64,000 bases of DNA from Streptomyces sp. A0642. GTDB taxonomy: Bacteria > Actinomycetota > Actinomycetes > Streptomycetales > Streptomycetaceae. This document shows, one piece after another, positions 23,691 to 32,897 of this stretch. Under the pieces are notes generated by a model. It was not told the DNA's origin. It saw only the letters and a program-made list of their open reading frames with translations, and did not search any database. Every line of letters starts with the position of its first letter. Positions within the stretch are counted from its first letter, which is position 1. A program made the translations under genes and the position numbers. Where the stretch lies: NCBI RefSeq assembly GCF_004795105.1, contig NZ_SSBL01000013.1, forward strand, positions 62,001 to 126,000. The letters run 5' to 3'.

Positions 23691-25109
23691 TCAGGCGTTC
23701 TCGGCGGCCAGTGTGCGGACGGCGTCCGCGAAGGCCTCGCCCCGCTTGTTGTAATTGACGAACATGTCCATCGAGGCGCAGGCCGGGGCCATCAGTACGG
23801 TGTCTCCCGGCCGGGCGAGCCGTGCCGCCTCGCGGACCGCCTCGGACATCGCCCCAGTGTCGGTCCGGTCGAGCTCGGTGACCGGGACCTCGGGCGCGTG
23901 TCGCGCGAGGGCTTCGCGGATGAGCGCCCGGTCGGCGCCCATCAGCACGACGCCCCGCAGGCGTCCCGCGCACCCGGTCACCAGCTCGTCGAAGGTGGCG
24001 CCCTTGGCGAGTCCTCCGGCGATCCAGACGATCGGGTCGTAGGCGGCCAGGGACGCCTCGGCGGCGTGGGTGTTGGTGGCCTTGGAGTCGTCGACGTAGG
24101 CCACCCCGGCGACGTCCGCGACGTGCTCGATGCGGTGCGGGTCGGGTCGGAAGGCCCGCAGCCCGTCCCGTACGGCGGCGGGCTCCACGCCGAAGGCGCG
24201 GGCCAGCGCCGCGGCCGCGAGGGCGTTGGCGATGTTGTGCGGGGCGGGCGGGTTCACGTCCGCGACCTCGGCGAGCTCCTGGGCCTGCTTCTGCCGGTTC
24301 GTCACGAAGGCGCGGTCGACGAGGATGCCGTCGACGACCCCGAGCTGGGAGGGTCCGGGGGCGCCGAGGGTGAAGCCGATCGCCCGGCAGCCCTCCTCGA
24401 CGTCCGCCTCGCGCACCAGGTCCTCGGTGGCGGCGTCCGCCACGTTGTAGACGCAGGCGACCGTGTTGCCCTCGTAGATCCGGCCCTTGTCGGCGGCGTA
24501 CGCCTCCATGGAGCCGTGCCAGTCGAGGTGGTCGGGGGCCAGGTTGAGGACGGCCGCGGAGTGGGCGCGCAGCGACGACGACCAGTGCAGCTGGTAGCTG
24601 GAGAGCTCGACGGCCAGGACGTCGTACGTCTCGTCGCCGAGGACCGCGTCCAGGAGCGAGACGCCGATGTTGCCGACGGCGGCGGTGCGCAGTCCGGCGG
24701 CCTCCAGGATCGAGGCGAGCATCCGTACCGTCGTGGTCTTGCCGTTGGTGCCGGTGACCGCGAGCCAGGGCGCGGCCCCGGGTCCGCGCAGCCGCCAGGC
24801 GAGTTCGACGTCGCCCCAGACGGGGACGCCCGCCTCGGCGGCCGCGGCGAAGAGCGGCTTGCCGGGCTTCCAGCCCGGGGTGGTGACGATGAGCTCGGTG
24901 GACTTCGGCAGGGTGGCCCCGTCGCCGAGGCGCACGGTGATGCCCTGCGCCTCCAGCTCCGCGGCCTGGCCGCGCGAGCGCTCGTCGTCCCCGTCGTTGA
25001 CGACGGTGACGACGGCGCCGAGGCCGTGCAGCACCCGGGCCGCCGGGATCCCGGAGACTCCGAGTCCGGCGACCGTGACGTGCTTGCCCTGCCAGTCCAC
25101 GTTGCTCAC
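23691..25109 (-). CDS. murD: MurD, UDP-MurNAc-L-Ala:D-Glu ligase
   Basis: About 472 residues. It adds D-glutamate in the cytoplasmic steps of peptidoglycan synthesis. The N-terminal domain starts H-V-T-V-A-G-L-G-V-S-G, the ATP loop is V-T-G-T-N-G-K-T-T-T near residue 115, the Mur ligase E-L-S-S-Y-Q-L motif follows, and the C-terminal domain has D-D-S-K-A-T-N-T-H-A. The GTG start (VSNVDWQ) overlaps the mraY stop (GTGA). An ATG 15 bases further upstream (MGSQE) inside mraY is an alternative. A gap of 112 bases separates its stop from the ftsW start, so ftsW may have extra promoter input. Confidence 0.96.
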   Translation of the reverse strand: MSNVDWQGKHVTVAGLGVSGIPAARVLHGLGAVVTVVNDGDDERSRGQAAELEAQGITVRLGDGATLPKSTELIVTTPGWKPGKPLFAAAAEAGVPVWGDVELAWRLRGPGAAPWLAVTGTNGKTTTVRMLASILEAAGLRTAAVGNIGVSLLDAVLGDETYDVLAVELSSYQLHWSSSLRAHSAAVLNLAPDHLDWHGSMEAYAADKGRIYEGNTVACVYNVADAATEDLVREADVEEGCRAIGFTLGAPGPSQLGVVDGILVDRAFVTNRQKQAQELAEVADVNPPAPHNIANALAAAALARAFGVEPAAVRDGLRAFRPDPHRIEHVADVAGVAYVDDSKATNTHAAEASLAAYDPIVWIAGGLAKGATFDELVTGCAGRLRGVVLMGADRALIREALARHAPEVPVTELDRTDTGAMSEAVREAARLARPGDTVLMAPACASMDMFVNYNKRGEAFADAVRTLAAENA

Positions 25110-26176
25110 TTCTTGGCTGCCCATCCTGCGTAGAAGAGGCCGAGGCCGACGATCACGCACATGCCCTGGATGATCCAGAAGCGGACCACGACAAGGACTT
25201 CGGACCACCCCTTGAGTTCGAAGTGGTGCTGGAGCGGTGCCATCCGGAAGACGCGCTTGCCGGTCATCTTGAACGAGCCGACCTGGATGACGACGGACAT
25301 CGTGATCATCACGAAGAGGCCGCCGAGCACCGCCATCAGGAACTCGGTGCGGGAGCAGATCGCCAGTCCGGCGAGTGCGCCGCCGAGGGCGAGCGAACCG
25401 GTGTCGCCCATGAAGATCTTGGCGGGCGAGGTGTTCCACCACAGGAAGCCGAAGCAGGAACCCATGAGTGCGGAGGCCACGACCGCGAGGTCGAGCGGAT
25501 CCCGGACCTCGAAACAGGCGCTCGGGTTGGTGAGGGTGGCCGCGTTGGCGCAGGACTCCTGGAACTGCCAGAGCCCGATGAAGGTGTACGCGCCGAAGAC
25601 CATCACCGACGCACCGGTGGCCAGACCGTCCAGACCGTCCGTCAGGTTCACGCCGTTGGACATGGCGAGAATCATGAAGAGCGCCCAGAGCACGAAGAGC
25701 ACCGGGCCGATCGACCAGCCGAAGTCCTCGACGAACGAGAGCTTGTCGGAGGCGGGGGTGTTGCCGCGGGCGTCGGCGAACTGGAGCGAGAGCACCGCGA
25801 AGGCGATGCCGACGATCAGCTGGCCGGCCATCTTCGCCTTGGCCCGCAGACCCAGTGAACGCTGCTTGACGATCTTGATGTAGTCGTCGAGGAAGCCGAC
25901 GAGCCCCATACCGGCCATCAGGAAGAGGACCAGCACACCGGAGAAGCGCATCTCCTCGCCGGTGATCACCTTGGCCAGGACGTACGCGATGACCGTCGCC
26001 AGGATGAAGGCGATGCCGCCCATGGTGGGCGTGCCCTTCTTCGATCCGTGGCTGCGGGGGCCGTCGTCCCGGATGAACTGCCCGTATCCCTTGCGGGCCA
26101 GCAGCTTGATGAGCAGCGGGGTACCGACCAGGGTCAGGAAGAGCCCGATGGCCCCCGCGAAGAGGATCTGCCTCAT
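25106..26176 (-). CDS. mraY: MraY, phospho-MurNAc-pentapeptide translocase
   Basis: 356 residues with ten membrane helices. It forms lipid I from UDP-MurNAc-pentapeptide and undecaprenyl phosphate. The Mg-binding Asp pair is in F-L-D-D-Y-I-K, with N-L-T-D-G-L-D-G-L-A and F-M-G-D-T-G-S-L-A-L-G as the other catalytic motifs. M-A-P-L-Q-H-H-F-E-L-K-G-W carries the His cluster in the last cytoplasmic loop, the site of several natural antibiotics. A loop with two Cys near residue 205-220 is actinobacterial. ATG overlaps the murF stop (ATGA). Confidence 0.97.
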   Translation of the reverse strand: MRQILFAGAIGLFLTLVGTPLLIKLLARKGYGQFIRDDGPRSHGSKKGTPTMGGIAFILATVIAYVLAKVITGEEMRFSGVLVLFLMAGMGLVGFLDDYIKIVKQRSLGLRAKAKMAGQLIVGIAFAVLSLQFADARGNTPASDKLSFVEDFGWSIGPVLFVLWALFMILAMSNGVNLTDGLDGLATGASVMVFGAYTFIGLWQFQESCANAATLTNPSACFEVRDPLDLAVVASALMGSCFGFLWWNTSPAKIFMGDTGSLALGGALAGLAICSRTEFLMAVLGGLFVMITMSVVIQVGSFKMTGKRVFRMAPLQHHFELKGWSEVLVVVRFWIIQGMCVIVGLGLFYAGWAAKK

Positions 26177-27576
26177 CGGCCGGCGACCTCGCCCTCGGAC
26201 GTCTCCAGCAGCGCGCTCACGACCTGCTCCAGGCCGACCGACCGGGACGCCTTCACCAGCACGACGTCTCCCGGGCGCAGTTCACTGCGCAACAGGTCGA
26301 CGGCAGCCTGTGCGTCGGACACATGCACCGACTCCTCACCCCACGAACCCTCGTTGTATGCGCCCAGTTGCAGCCAGGAGGCTTCTCTCCCCCCGACCGC
26401 GACGAGCTTGTTGACGTTGAGCCGGACGACAAGCCGTCCGACCGCGTCGTGCTCGGTGAGCGAGGCGTCGCCGAGCTCGGCCATCTGGCCGAGCACCGCC
26501 CACGTACGACGCCCCTTCCCCATGGCGGCCAGCGCGCGCAGCGCGGCCTTCATGGATTCGGGGTTGGCGTTGTAGGCGTCATTGACGAACGTCACGCCGT
26601 CCGGACGCTCGGTGACCTCCATGCGCCAGCGGGAGAGGGTGCCCGACTCGGAGAGCGCCACGGCGATCTCGTCTGCGGACAGGCCCAGCTCATGGGCGAC
26701 GGCGGCCGCGGCGAGCGCGTTCGACACGTGGTGCTCACCGTACAGGCGCATGGTCACATCACTGCACCCGGTGGGTGTGTGAAGCCTGAACGCGGGGCGT
26801 CCGTCCTCGGTGAGGTGGACGTTCTCACCCCGTACGTCCGCATCCGCGGCTTCCCCGAAGAGCAGCACCCGGGCCTTGGTCCGGGAGGTCATGGCGCGCA
26901 CGAGGGGGTCGTCGGCGTTGAGGACGGCGACGCCGTCCTCGGGGAGGGACTCGACCATCTCGCCCTTGGCCTGGGCGATCTGCTGCCGGCCGCCGAACTC
27001 GCCGATGTGCGCGGTGCCGACGTTGAGGACGAGGCCGATCCGGGGCGGGACGAGCCCGGTGAGGTAACGGATGTCGCCGATGTAGCGGGCACCCATTTCG
27101 AGGACCAGGTGCTGGGTCTCCTCGGTGGCGCGCAACGCCGTGAGCGGGAGGCCGATCTCGTTGTTGAGGTTCCCGGCCGGGTAGACGGTCGGGCCCTTGC
27201 GCTCCAGGAGCTGGGCGATCAGGTCCTTGGTGGAGGTCTTGCCGGCGGATCCGGTGAGGGCGACGACGGTGGTGCCGAGCCGTCCGACGACGGCACGGGC
27301 GAGCGCGCCGAGCGCCGCCACCACGTCGTCGACGACGATCGCCGGAACGCCGACGGGGCGGGCGGCCAGCACGACGGCCGCGCCCGCCTCGACGGCGCGC
27401 TGCGCGTAGTCGTGGCCGTCGACCCGCTCACCGGCGAACGCGACGAAGAGGCTGCCTTGCTTCACCTGCCGGGAGTCGATGACGACGGGCCCGCTGACGG
27501 TTACGGCCGGATCCGGTATGTCGTACGACTGCCCGCCGACGATTTCGGTGATCTCGGCAAGGGAAAGGGCGATCAC
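26173..27576 (-). CDS. murF: MurF, UDP-MurNAc-tripeptide D-Ala-D-Ala ligase
   Basis: 467 residues. The last cytoplasmic ligase before lipid steps, adding D-Ala-D-Ala. Motifs are L-T-G-S-A-G-K-T-S-T for ATP, E-M-G-A-R-Y-I-G-D-I, H-I-G-E-F-G-G and N-D-A-Y-N-A-N-P-E-S-M in the C-terminal domain. The GTG start (VIALSLAEI) lies 4 bases after the murE stop with GGATG at about 5 bases. It overlaps mraY by four bases. Partner genes murC and ddl are not in this window. Confidence 0.96.
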   Translation of the reverse strand: MIALSLAEITEIVGGQSYDIPDPAVTVSGPVVIDSRQVKQGSLFVAFAGERVDGHDYAQRAVEAGAAVVLAARPVGVPAIVVDDVVAALGALARAVVGRLGTTVVALTGSAGKTSTKDLIAQLLERKGPTVYPAGNLNNEIGLPLTALRATEETQHLVLEMGARYIGDIRYLTGLVPPRIGLVLNVGTAHIGEFGGRQQIAQAKGEMVESLPEDGVAVLNADDPLVRAMTSRTKARVLLFGEAADADVRGENVHLTEDGRPAFRLHTPTGCSDVTMRLYGEHHVSNALAAAAVAHELGLSADEIAVALSESGTLSRWRMEVTERPDGVTFVNDAYNANPESMKAALRALAAMGKGRRTWAVLGQMAELGDASLTEHDAVGRLVVRLNVNKLVAVGGREASWLQLGAYNEGSWGEESVHVSDAQAAVDLLRSELRPGDVVLVKASRSVGLEQVVSALLETSEGEVAGR

Positions 27577-27580
27577 TTGG

Positions 27581-29152
27581 TCATCCCTGACTGTTGTTCT
27601 CGTGGGTGGGCGCACGGTGGGTGGAGTTCTCGCGTGCCAGGGACCGCTCGATGGCCGTGCGCAGGACCACGCGGTCGTCGAAGGGGCGCACCACTCCGTG
27701 GACGTCCTGGCCCTGTTCGTGGCCCTTGCCGGCGATCAGCACGGTGTCGCCGGGTCCGGCGCGGCCGACGGCGGCCGCGATGGCGGCGGCCCGGTCGGCG
27801 TCGACCAGGACGTCACCGCGTTCGTGCACGGGCACTTCGGCGGCGCCCGCGAGCATCGCGGCGAGGATGCCGAGCGGGTCCTCGGAGCGGGGGTTGTCGG
27901 AGGTCAGCACGGCGGTGTCGGCGAGCCTGGCCGCGGCGGCGCCCATCGGGCCGCGTTTGGTGGTGTCGCGGTCGCCGCCGCAGCCGAGGACGATGTGCAG
28001 CTTGCCCTCGGTGACCTTCTGCAGGGAGCGCAGCACCGACTCGACGGCATCGGTCTTGTGCGCGTAGTCGACGAGCGCGAGGTACGGCTGTCCGGCGTCG
28101 ACCCGTTCCAGCCGGCCGGGCACGCCGGGCACGGCGGCGACGCCGTCGGCCGCGGTCTGCGGGTCGATCCCGGCGACGGCGAGGGTGACGATCGCGGCGA
28201 GGGTGTTGGCGACGTTGAACGGGCCGGGCAGCGGGGCCCGCGCCGCGGCGCGCTCGCCCTTGGGCCCGACGACGGTGAAGGTGGAGCCGAGCTGGCCCAC
28301 CTCGACGTCCTCGGCCCGCCAGTCGGCGTCCGGGTGGCCCTCGGCGGAGAAGGTGGTGACGGGCACGGATGCCTCGGTGACCAGCCTGCGGCCGTACTCG
28401 TCGTCGTAGTTGAGGACGCCCAGCCTGCTGCGCTGCGGGGTGAACAGCCGCGCCTTGGCCTGGAAGTAGTCCTCCATGTCCGAGTGGAACTCCATGTGTT
28501 CCGGACTGAGGTTGTTGAAGACGGCGACGTCGAAGACGCAGCCGTCGACCCGGCCGAGGACCAGGGCGTGGCTGGAGACCTCCATCGTGACCGCGTCCAC
28601 GCCGCGTTCGCGCATGACGGCGAACAGGGCCTGGAGATCGGTCGCTTCGGGGGTGGTCCGCTCGGACTTGATGCGCTCGTCGCCGATCCGCATCTCCACG
28701 GTGCCGATGAGGCCCGTGGCGCGTCCGGCGCCGCGGAAGCCGCCCTCGACGAGGTAGGCGGTCGTCGTCTTGCCGGAGGTGCCGGTGATGCCGATCTGGA
28801 GCAGACCGGTGCCGGGGTGGCCGTAGATCTCGGCGGCGAGTTCACCCATCCGGCCGCGCGGGTCCTCGGTGACCAGCACCGGGAGGCCGGTGGCGGCGGC
28901 TCGTTCGGCGCCCGCCGGGTCGGTGAGGATGGCGGTGGCGCCGAGACCGGCCGCCTGGACGGTGAAGTCGGCACCGTGCAGCCGGGCGCCCGGCAGCGCC
29001 GCGTACACGTCCCCGGGGCGTACCGCCCGGGAGTCGTGGGTGATGCCGGTGACTTCGCCGTCGCCCGGCGGTTCGACTCCCAGCCGGGCTGCCAGCGTCA
29101 CCAGGGAGGTCGGCCGCAGCCGATCCGGGCGGGGCGCTCCCGGGTAGTTCAC
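27581..29152 (-). CDS. murE: MurE, UDP-MurNAc-dipeptide:diaminopimelate ligase
   Basis: About 523 residues. It adds the third amino acid of the stem peptide. The ATP loop is I-T-G-T-S-G-K-T-T-T, with the Lys-carbamylation region T-M-E-V-S-S-H-A-L. The substrate motif is D-N-P-R-S-E-D-P, which marks diaminopimelate rather than lysine enzymes; Streptomyces walls contain LL-DAP (established knowledge). The GTG start (VNYPGAPRP) is chosen because GAAGGA lies eight bases upstream. An earlier GTG (VPHAEHS) has no ribosome site. It is 164 bases downstream of ftsI, so an internal promoter is possible. Confidence 0.95.
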   Translation of the reverse strand: MNYPGAPRPDRLRPTSLVTLAARLGVEPPGDGEVTGITHDSRAVRPGDVYAALPGARLHGADFTVQAAGLGATAILTDPAGAERAAATGLPVLVTEDPRGRMGELAAEIYGHPGTGLLQIGITGTSGKTTTAYLVEGGFRGAGRATGLIGTVEMRIGDERIKSERTTPEATDLQALFAVMRERGVDAVTMEVSSHALVLGRVDGCVFDVAVFNNLSPEHMEFHSDMEDYFQAKARLFTPQRSRLGVLNYDDEYGRRLVTEASVPVTTFSAEGHPDADWRAEDVEVGQLGSTFTVVGPKGERAAARAPLPGPFNVANTLAAIVTLAVAGIDPQTAADGVAAVPGVPGRLERVDAGQPYLALVDYAHKTDAVESVLRSLQKVTEGKLHIVLGCGGDRDTTKRGPMGAAAARLADTAVLTSDNPRSEDPLGILAAMLAGAAEVPVHERGDVLVDADRAAAIAAAVGRAGPGDTVLIAGKGHEQGQDVHGVVRPFDDRVVLRTAIERSLARENSTHRAPTHENNSQG

Positions 29153-29316
29153 AGGGGCGTCCTTCTGGGTGGTTCGGGAGTGTTCAGCGTGGGGCACGGC
29201 GGTGAGCGTACCGGGCGCACCCGGCCTCTCGCGAAGTGAGGGGGCGGGGGTGCGGGGGTTCCCGTTCCGGTTCCCCGGATCGGGGGTGATGGTTGTCACT
29301 GAGGGTCTCCCCGAGT

Positions 29317-31317
29317 TCACTCGCCGGGTCCGAAGAACACCGGCAGCCGGGCCGGCTCACTGCCGGAGGGTGCGGTCTGAAGCGTCTTCAGCGCGAATTC
29401 CATGACCTGTTTGTAGATGGGCCCGCAGATCTGGCCGCCGAAGTAGAGGCCCTTGGTGGGGTTCTGGATGGCGCAGTAGACGGTGATCTGGGGGTTGTCG
29501 GCGGGGGCGAAGCCGGCGAACGAGGCGGTGTAGCCGTGGTAGCCGCCGCGTACCGGATCGACCCGGTTGGCCGTACCGGTCTTGCCCGCGACCCGGTAGC
29601 CGGGGATCTGGGCCTTCGTCCCGGTGCCCTCCCGGTCGTCGACGACGGACTCCAGCATGGTGGCGAGCGTCTTGGCGGTCTTCTCGCTGACCACGCGTGT
29701 CTGCGCGGGCGCCGGGGCCGGGGTGAAGCGGCCGTCGGCGCCCTTCGTGCCGCGGACCAGGCTCGGCTGGATCCGGACCCCGCCGTTGGCGATCGTCGAG
29801 TAGATCGAGGCGGCCTGCATGGCGTTGAGGGAGAGTCCCTGGCCGAACGGGATCGTGTACTGCTGCGAGGTCGACCAGTCCTGCGGCTTGGCGAGGATGC
29901 CCGCGGTCTCACCCGGGTAGCCGAGTCCGGTCGGTGAGCCGATGCCGAATTTGCGGAGGTAGCTGTAGAGCACCTTGTTGGCCTGGGCCTGGGTCTTCCC
30001 GAGCTGCCCGGTGGCCAGGATGGTGCCGATGTTGCTGGACTTGGCGAGTACGCCGTTGAGCGTCAGGTGCCAGGTCTTGTGGTCGATGTCGTCCTTGAAG
30101 AGCCGGTCGCCCCGGTGCAGGCGGTTGGGGACCGTGACATGGGTGCCGGGCTTGGCGACCCCCTCCTCCAGCACCGCGGCCATCGACATGACCTTGCTGG
30201 TGGAACCGGGCTCGTAGACGTCCTGGAGGGCCGCGTTGCCGAGGGCGGTGGCGTCGGCCTGCGAGAGGTCGTTGGGGTCGAAGCCCGGCGCGTTGGCCAT
30301 GGCGAGGACCTCGCCGGTGCGGGTGTTCTGCACGACGACGTAACCGCGGTCGGCCTTGGACTTGCCGACCTGGTCGGAGATGGCCTTCTGGGCGGCCCAC
30401 TGGATGTCGCGGTCGATGGTCAGCTCGATGTCGGAGCCGGCGACGGCGGGGACCTCCTTGGTGCCCGCGGTGGGCACCCGCCGGCCGCCCGACTGGGCGT
30501 ACTTGATCGTGCCGTCCTCGCCCGCGAGCTCCTTGTCCAGCTGCGATTCGAGGCCGCCCGCGCCCTTGCCCTCGGCGTTGACGTAACCCAGTATCCCGGC
30601 GGCGAGCCCGCCGTTGGGGTACACGCGCTTGGTGGTGGGCTCCTGGAAGACCCCGGCCAGCACGTTGGCCCCGGGACCGCCCGCCGCCTTGTCCTTCGCG
30701 GCCTTCTCGGCGAAGACGGACTTGAGGTCCTTGATCTGCGTCCAGACCTGCGGGGTCTGCCTGCGCGCCAGTACCGCGTACCGGCTCCTGGGCTTCGACA
30801 GCTTCTTGGTCAGTACGGCCGCGTCGACGCCGAGGATGGGCGCGAGGAGGGCTGCGGCCTGCTGGGGCGCGTCGGGCGCCTTGCTGTCCTGCGGGGTGAA
30901 CATCTTGGGGTCGGCGGTGATGTCGTACGCGTCGACGCTGGTGGCCAGCGCGATGCCACCGCGGTCGGTGATCTCACCGCGCTCGGCGGCGACGGTGTAG
31001 CTGAGGTAGCGGTTCTTCTCGGCCTTGGCCGCGTAGGCGTTGGCGTCGACGGCCTGCACCTGGAGGAGCCGCACGACGAACGCGATCATGACGAGGGTCA
31101 GGGCCAGGCTGACCAGCCGCAGCCGGGGCCGCGGGCTGCCGAGGCGCAGGGGCCGGCGGGAGCGGCCGCGGGGGGCCCGTCCGCGCGGCGCCGCGGACGA
31201 GGGCCGTCGTCGCTGTTCGGGGCGGGCGGCGGGCCGGGGACGGCCGGGGCGGCCCGCCGCGGTACGCGGCCGGGCGGGGCCGGGTACCCGGCGGCGCGGT
31301 GGTTCCTGGGAGGGCAC
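29317..31317 (-). CDS. ftsI: FtsI/PBP3-type septal transpeptidase
   Basis: 666 residues. A class B penicillin-binding protein that cross-links septal peptidoglycan with FtsW. A very basic Pro/Arg-rich cytoplasmic tail of about 65 residues precedes one membrane helix (about 68-88). The PBP dimer domain (about 110-290) begins A-A-E-R-G-E-I-T-D-R-G-G. The transpeptidase domain has the Ser-x-x-Lys motif S372-T-S-K, the S-S-N motif in A-K-S-S-N-I-G, and K579-T-G-T. It has no PASTA domains. The GTG start is 4 bases after the ftsL stop, indicating coupling. The length of the cytoplasmic tail is typical for Streptomyces. Confidence 0.95.
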   Translation of the reverse strand: MPSQEPPRRRVPGPARPRTAAGRPGRPRPAARPEQRRRPSSAAPRGRAPRGRSRRPLRLGSPRPRLRLVSLALTLVMIAFVVRLLQVQAVDANAYAAKAEKNRYLSYTVAAERGEITDRGGIALATSVDAYDITADPKMFTPQDSKAPDAPQQAAALLAPILGVDAAVLTKKLSKPRSRYAVLARRQTPQVWTQIKDLKSVFAEKAAKDKAAGGPGANVLAGVFQEPTTKRVYPNGGLAAGILGYVNAEGKGAGGLESQLDKELAGEDGTIKYAQSGGRRVPTAGTKEVPAVAGSDIELTIDRDIQWAAQKAISDQVGKSKADRGYVVVQNTRTGEVLAMANAPGFDPNDLSQADATALGNAALQDVYEPGSTSKVMSMAAVLEEGVAKPGTHVTVPNRLHRGDRLFKDDIDHKTWHLTLNGVLAKSSNIGTILATGQLGKTQAQANKVLYSYLRKFGIGSPTGLGYPGETAGILAKPQDWSTSQQYTIPFGQGLSLNAMQAASIYSTIANGGVRIQPSLVRGTKGADGRFTPAPAPAQTRVVSEKTAKTLATMLESVVDDREGTGTKAQIPGYRVAGKTGTANRVDPVRGGYHGYTASFAGFAPADNPQITVYCAIQNPTKGLYFGGQICGPIYKQVMEFALKTLQTAPSGSEPARLPVFFGPGE

Positions 31318-31321
31318 TGCG

Positions 31322-31879
31322 TCACCTGCCGGGGCTCGTGGAGGACTGTTCTGCCGGGGTACGCGCCTGCGCCGGGGCGGTCGCGGTGGGCTGGGGCGTG
31401 GACGCGCCCGGCCCGGTGAGCGCGGAGGTGGAACCGGCCGGGGCCGCGACCGGCGGGGCCACGGGGGGCGGTGGGGGGACCTCGGGCTTCGGCGCGGCGG
31501 TGACCGGTGCGGCGCTGGCGGTGGAGGGGACGCCGCGGACCTTGCCGTCCGGCCCGAGGAAGGCGGGGCTGCCGCCGGGGACCATGCCCAGCTCCCGGGC
31601 GCGCCGCGCCAGGGCGTCGGGTTCGGAGGCGCTGTCGACGTCGCGCTGGAGGGCCTGCTGATCGTCGGTGAGCTCAGTGGTCCGCTTCTTCAGCTCGCTC
31701 AGCCGGAACGATCCTTCGTTGAGCGCCGAGTTCAGCAGCAGCAGGGAGATCAGGCCGCCGCCCAGGAGCAGGACGACCAGGAGGACGAAGGGGGTGCGGG
31801 CGGCGTTGCTCGGCCCGGCCGGCATCAGCCGGCTGAGCCGCGCGGCGCGTCCCTTCAGCCCGCCGGCCGCCTCGCTCAC
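31322..31879 (-). CDS. ftsL: FtsL-like division protein
   Basis: 185 residues. A small bitopic protein: a basic N terminus (1-28), one membrane helix (about 30-52, F-V-L-L-V-V-L-L-L-G-G-G-L-I-S-L-L), then a short leucine-zipper-like coiled coil (about 58-100, LRLSELKKRTTELTDDQQALQRDV). A Pro/Ala/Thr-rich extracellular tail (about 120-185) follows. Position between rsmH and ftsI is the standard place for FtsL. The Pro-rich tail is longer than in most bacteria. GTG start; 52 bases after rsmH. Confidence 0.88.
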   Translation of the reverse strand: MSEAAGGLKGRAARLSRLMPAGPSNAARTPFVLLVVLLLGGGLISLLLLNSALNEGSFRLSELKKRTTELTDDQQALQRDVDSASEPDALARRARELGMVPGGSPAFLGPDGKVRGVPSTASAAPVTAAPKPEVPPPPPVAPPVAAPAGSTSALTGPGASTPQPTATAPAQARTPAEQSSTSPGR

Positions 31880-31931
31880 CGCGCCGCTCCGTCCCCGGGC
31901 CGCGTCCGCGGGTTCTCCGGGCGCCGGCTGC

Positions 31932-32897
31932 TCATCGCTCCTCCTCGCGGATCCGCTGCGCTCCGCGCAGCCGGGCGGGGGCGGCTCGCCGGTTCTCGGC
32001 GACCTCCTCCTCGGTGGGCAGCTCGGCCCCGCGGGTCAGCAGCTTGAGCCGCGGCTGGTAGCGCTCGGGGACGACCGGCAGGCCGGGCGGGGCGGTGTTG
32101 GCAGCACCCGCCGCGAACACCTGCTTGACGAGGCGGTCTTCCAGCGAGTGGTACGACAGGACGGCGATGCGTCCGCCGACGTCCAGGCTCGCCACGGCTG
32201 CCGGGATCGCCCGCTCCAGCACGGTGAGCTCGCCGTTCACCTCGATGCGCAGCGCCTGGAAGGTGCGCTTGGCGGGGTTCCCGCCGGTGCGCTTGGCGGC
32301 CTGCGGCAGCGAGTCGCGGATCAGCTCGACGAGCCGGGCGCTGTTGGTGAAGGGTTCCTTCTCGCGTTCGCGCACGACGGCGGAGACGATCCGCTTGGCC
32401 TGCTTCTCCTCGCCGTACGCGCGCAGGATCCTGACCAGTTCGCCCGGCGGGTAGGTGTTGAGGACCTCGGCCGCGCCGATGCCGGTCGTCTGGTCCATGC
32501 GCATGTCGAGCGGGGCGTCCTGGGCGTACGCGAACCCGCGGTCGGCCTCGTCCAGCTGCATGGAGGAGACGCCGAGGTCGAACAGGATGCCCTGGACCTT
32601 GGGGACGCCCAGCCGGGCGAGCACCTCGGGCAGTTCGTCGTAGACGGCGTGCACCAGCGTGGCACGGTCGCCGTAGGGGGCGAGCCGCTCGCCGGAGAGC
32701 CGCAGCGCCTCCTTGTCCCGGTCGAGCGCGATCAGCCGCGCGGCGGGAAAGGCGGCGAGCAGCGCCTCGCTGTGCCCGCCGAGGCCCAGGGTGCAGTCGA
32801 CGACCACGGGCGGCTGCGGGCCCGAAGCCTCCAGAGCCGGGGCCAACAGGTCCAGGCACCGCTGGAGCATCACCGGGACGTGTCGGGTCTGGCTCAT
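31932..32897 (-). CDS. rsmH: RsmH (MraW), 16S rRNA C1402 N4-methyltransferase
   Basis: 321 residues. A SAM-dependent enzyme modifying C1402 in the ribosomal P site. H-V-P-V-M-L starts the protein, with D-C-T-L-G-L-G-G-H-S-E-A as the SAM loop. The L-D-R-D-K-E-A-L acid motif, I-L-F-D-L-G-V-S-S-M-Q-L-D and the late S-Y-H-S-L-E-D-R-L-V-K motif are hallmark RsmH sequences. The ATG (MSQTRHVP) is chosen by conservation and by GAGAGGG upstream; the open frame extends further without conserved sequence. It is the first gene of the dcw run, and no mraZ precedes it here. Confidence 0.96.
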   Translation of the reverse strand: MSQTRHVPVMLQRCLDLLAPALEASGPQPPVVVDCTLGLGGHSEALLAAFPAARLIALDRDKEALRLSGERLAPYGDRATLVHAVYDELPEVLARLGVPKVQGILFDLGVSSMQLDEADRGFAYAQDAPLDMRMDQTTGIGAAEVLNTYPPGELVRILRAYGEEKQAKRIVSAVVREREKEPFTNSARLVELIRDSLPQAAKRTGGNPAKRTFQALRIEVNGELTVLERAIPAAVASLDVGGRIAVLSYHSLEDRLVKQVFAAGAANTAPPGLPVVPERYQPRLKLLTRGAELPTEEEVAENRRAAPARLRGAQRIREEER

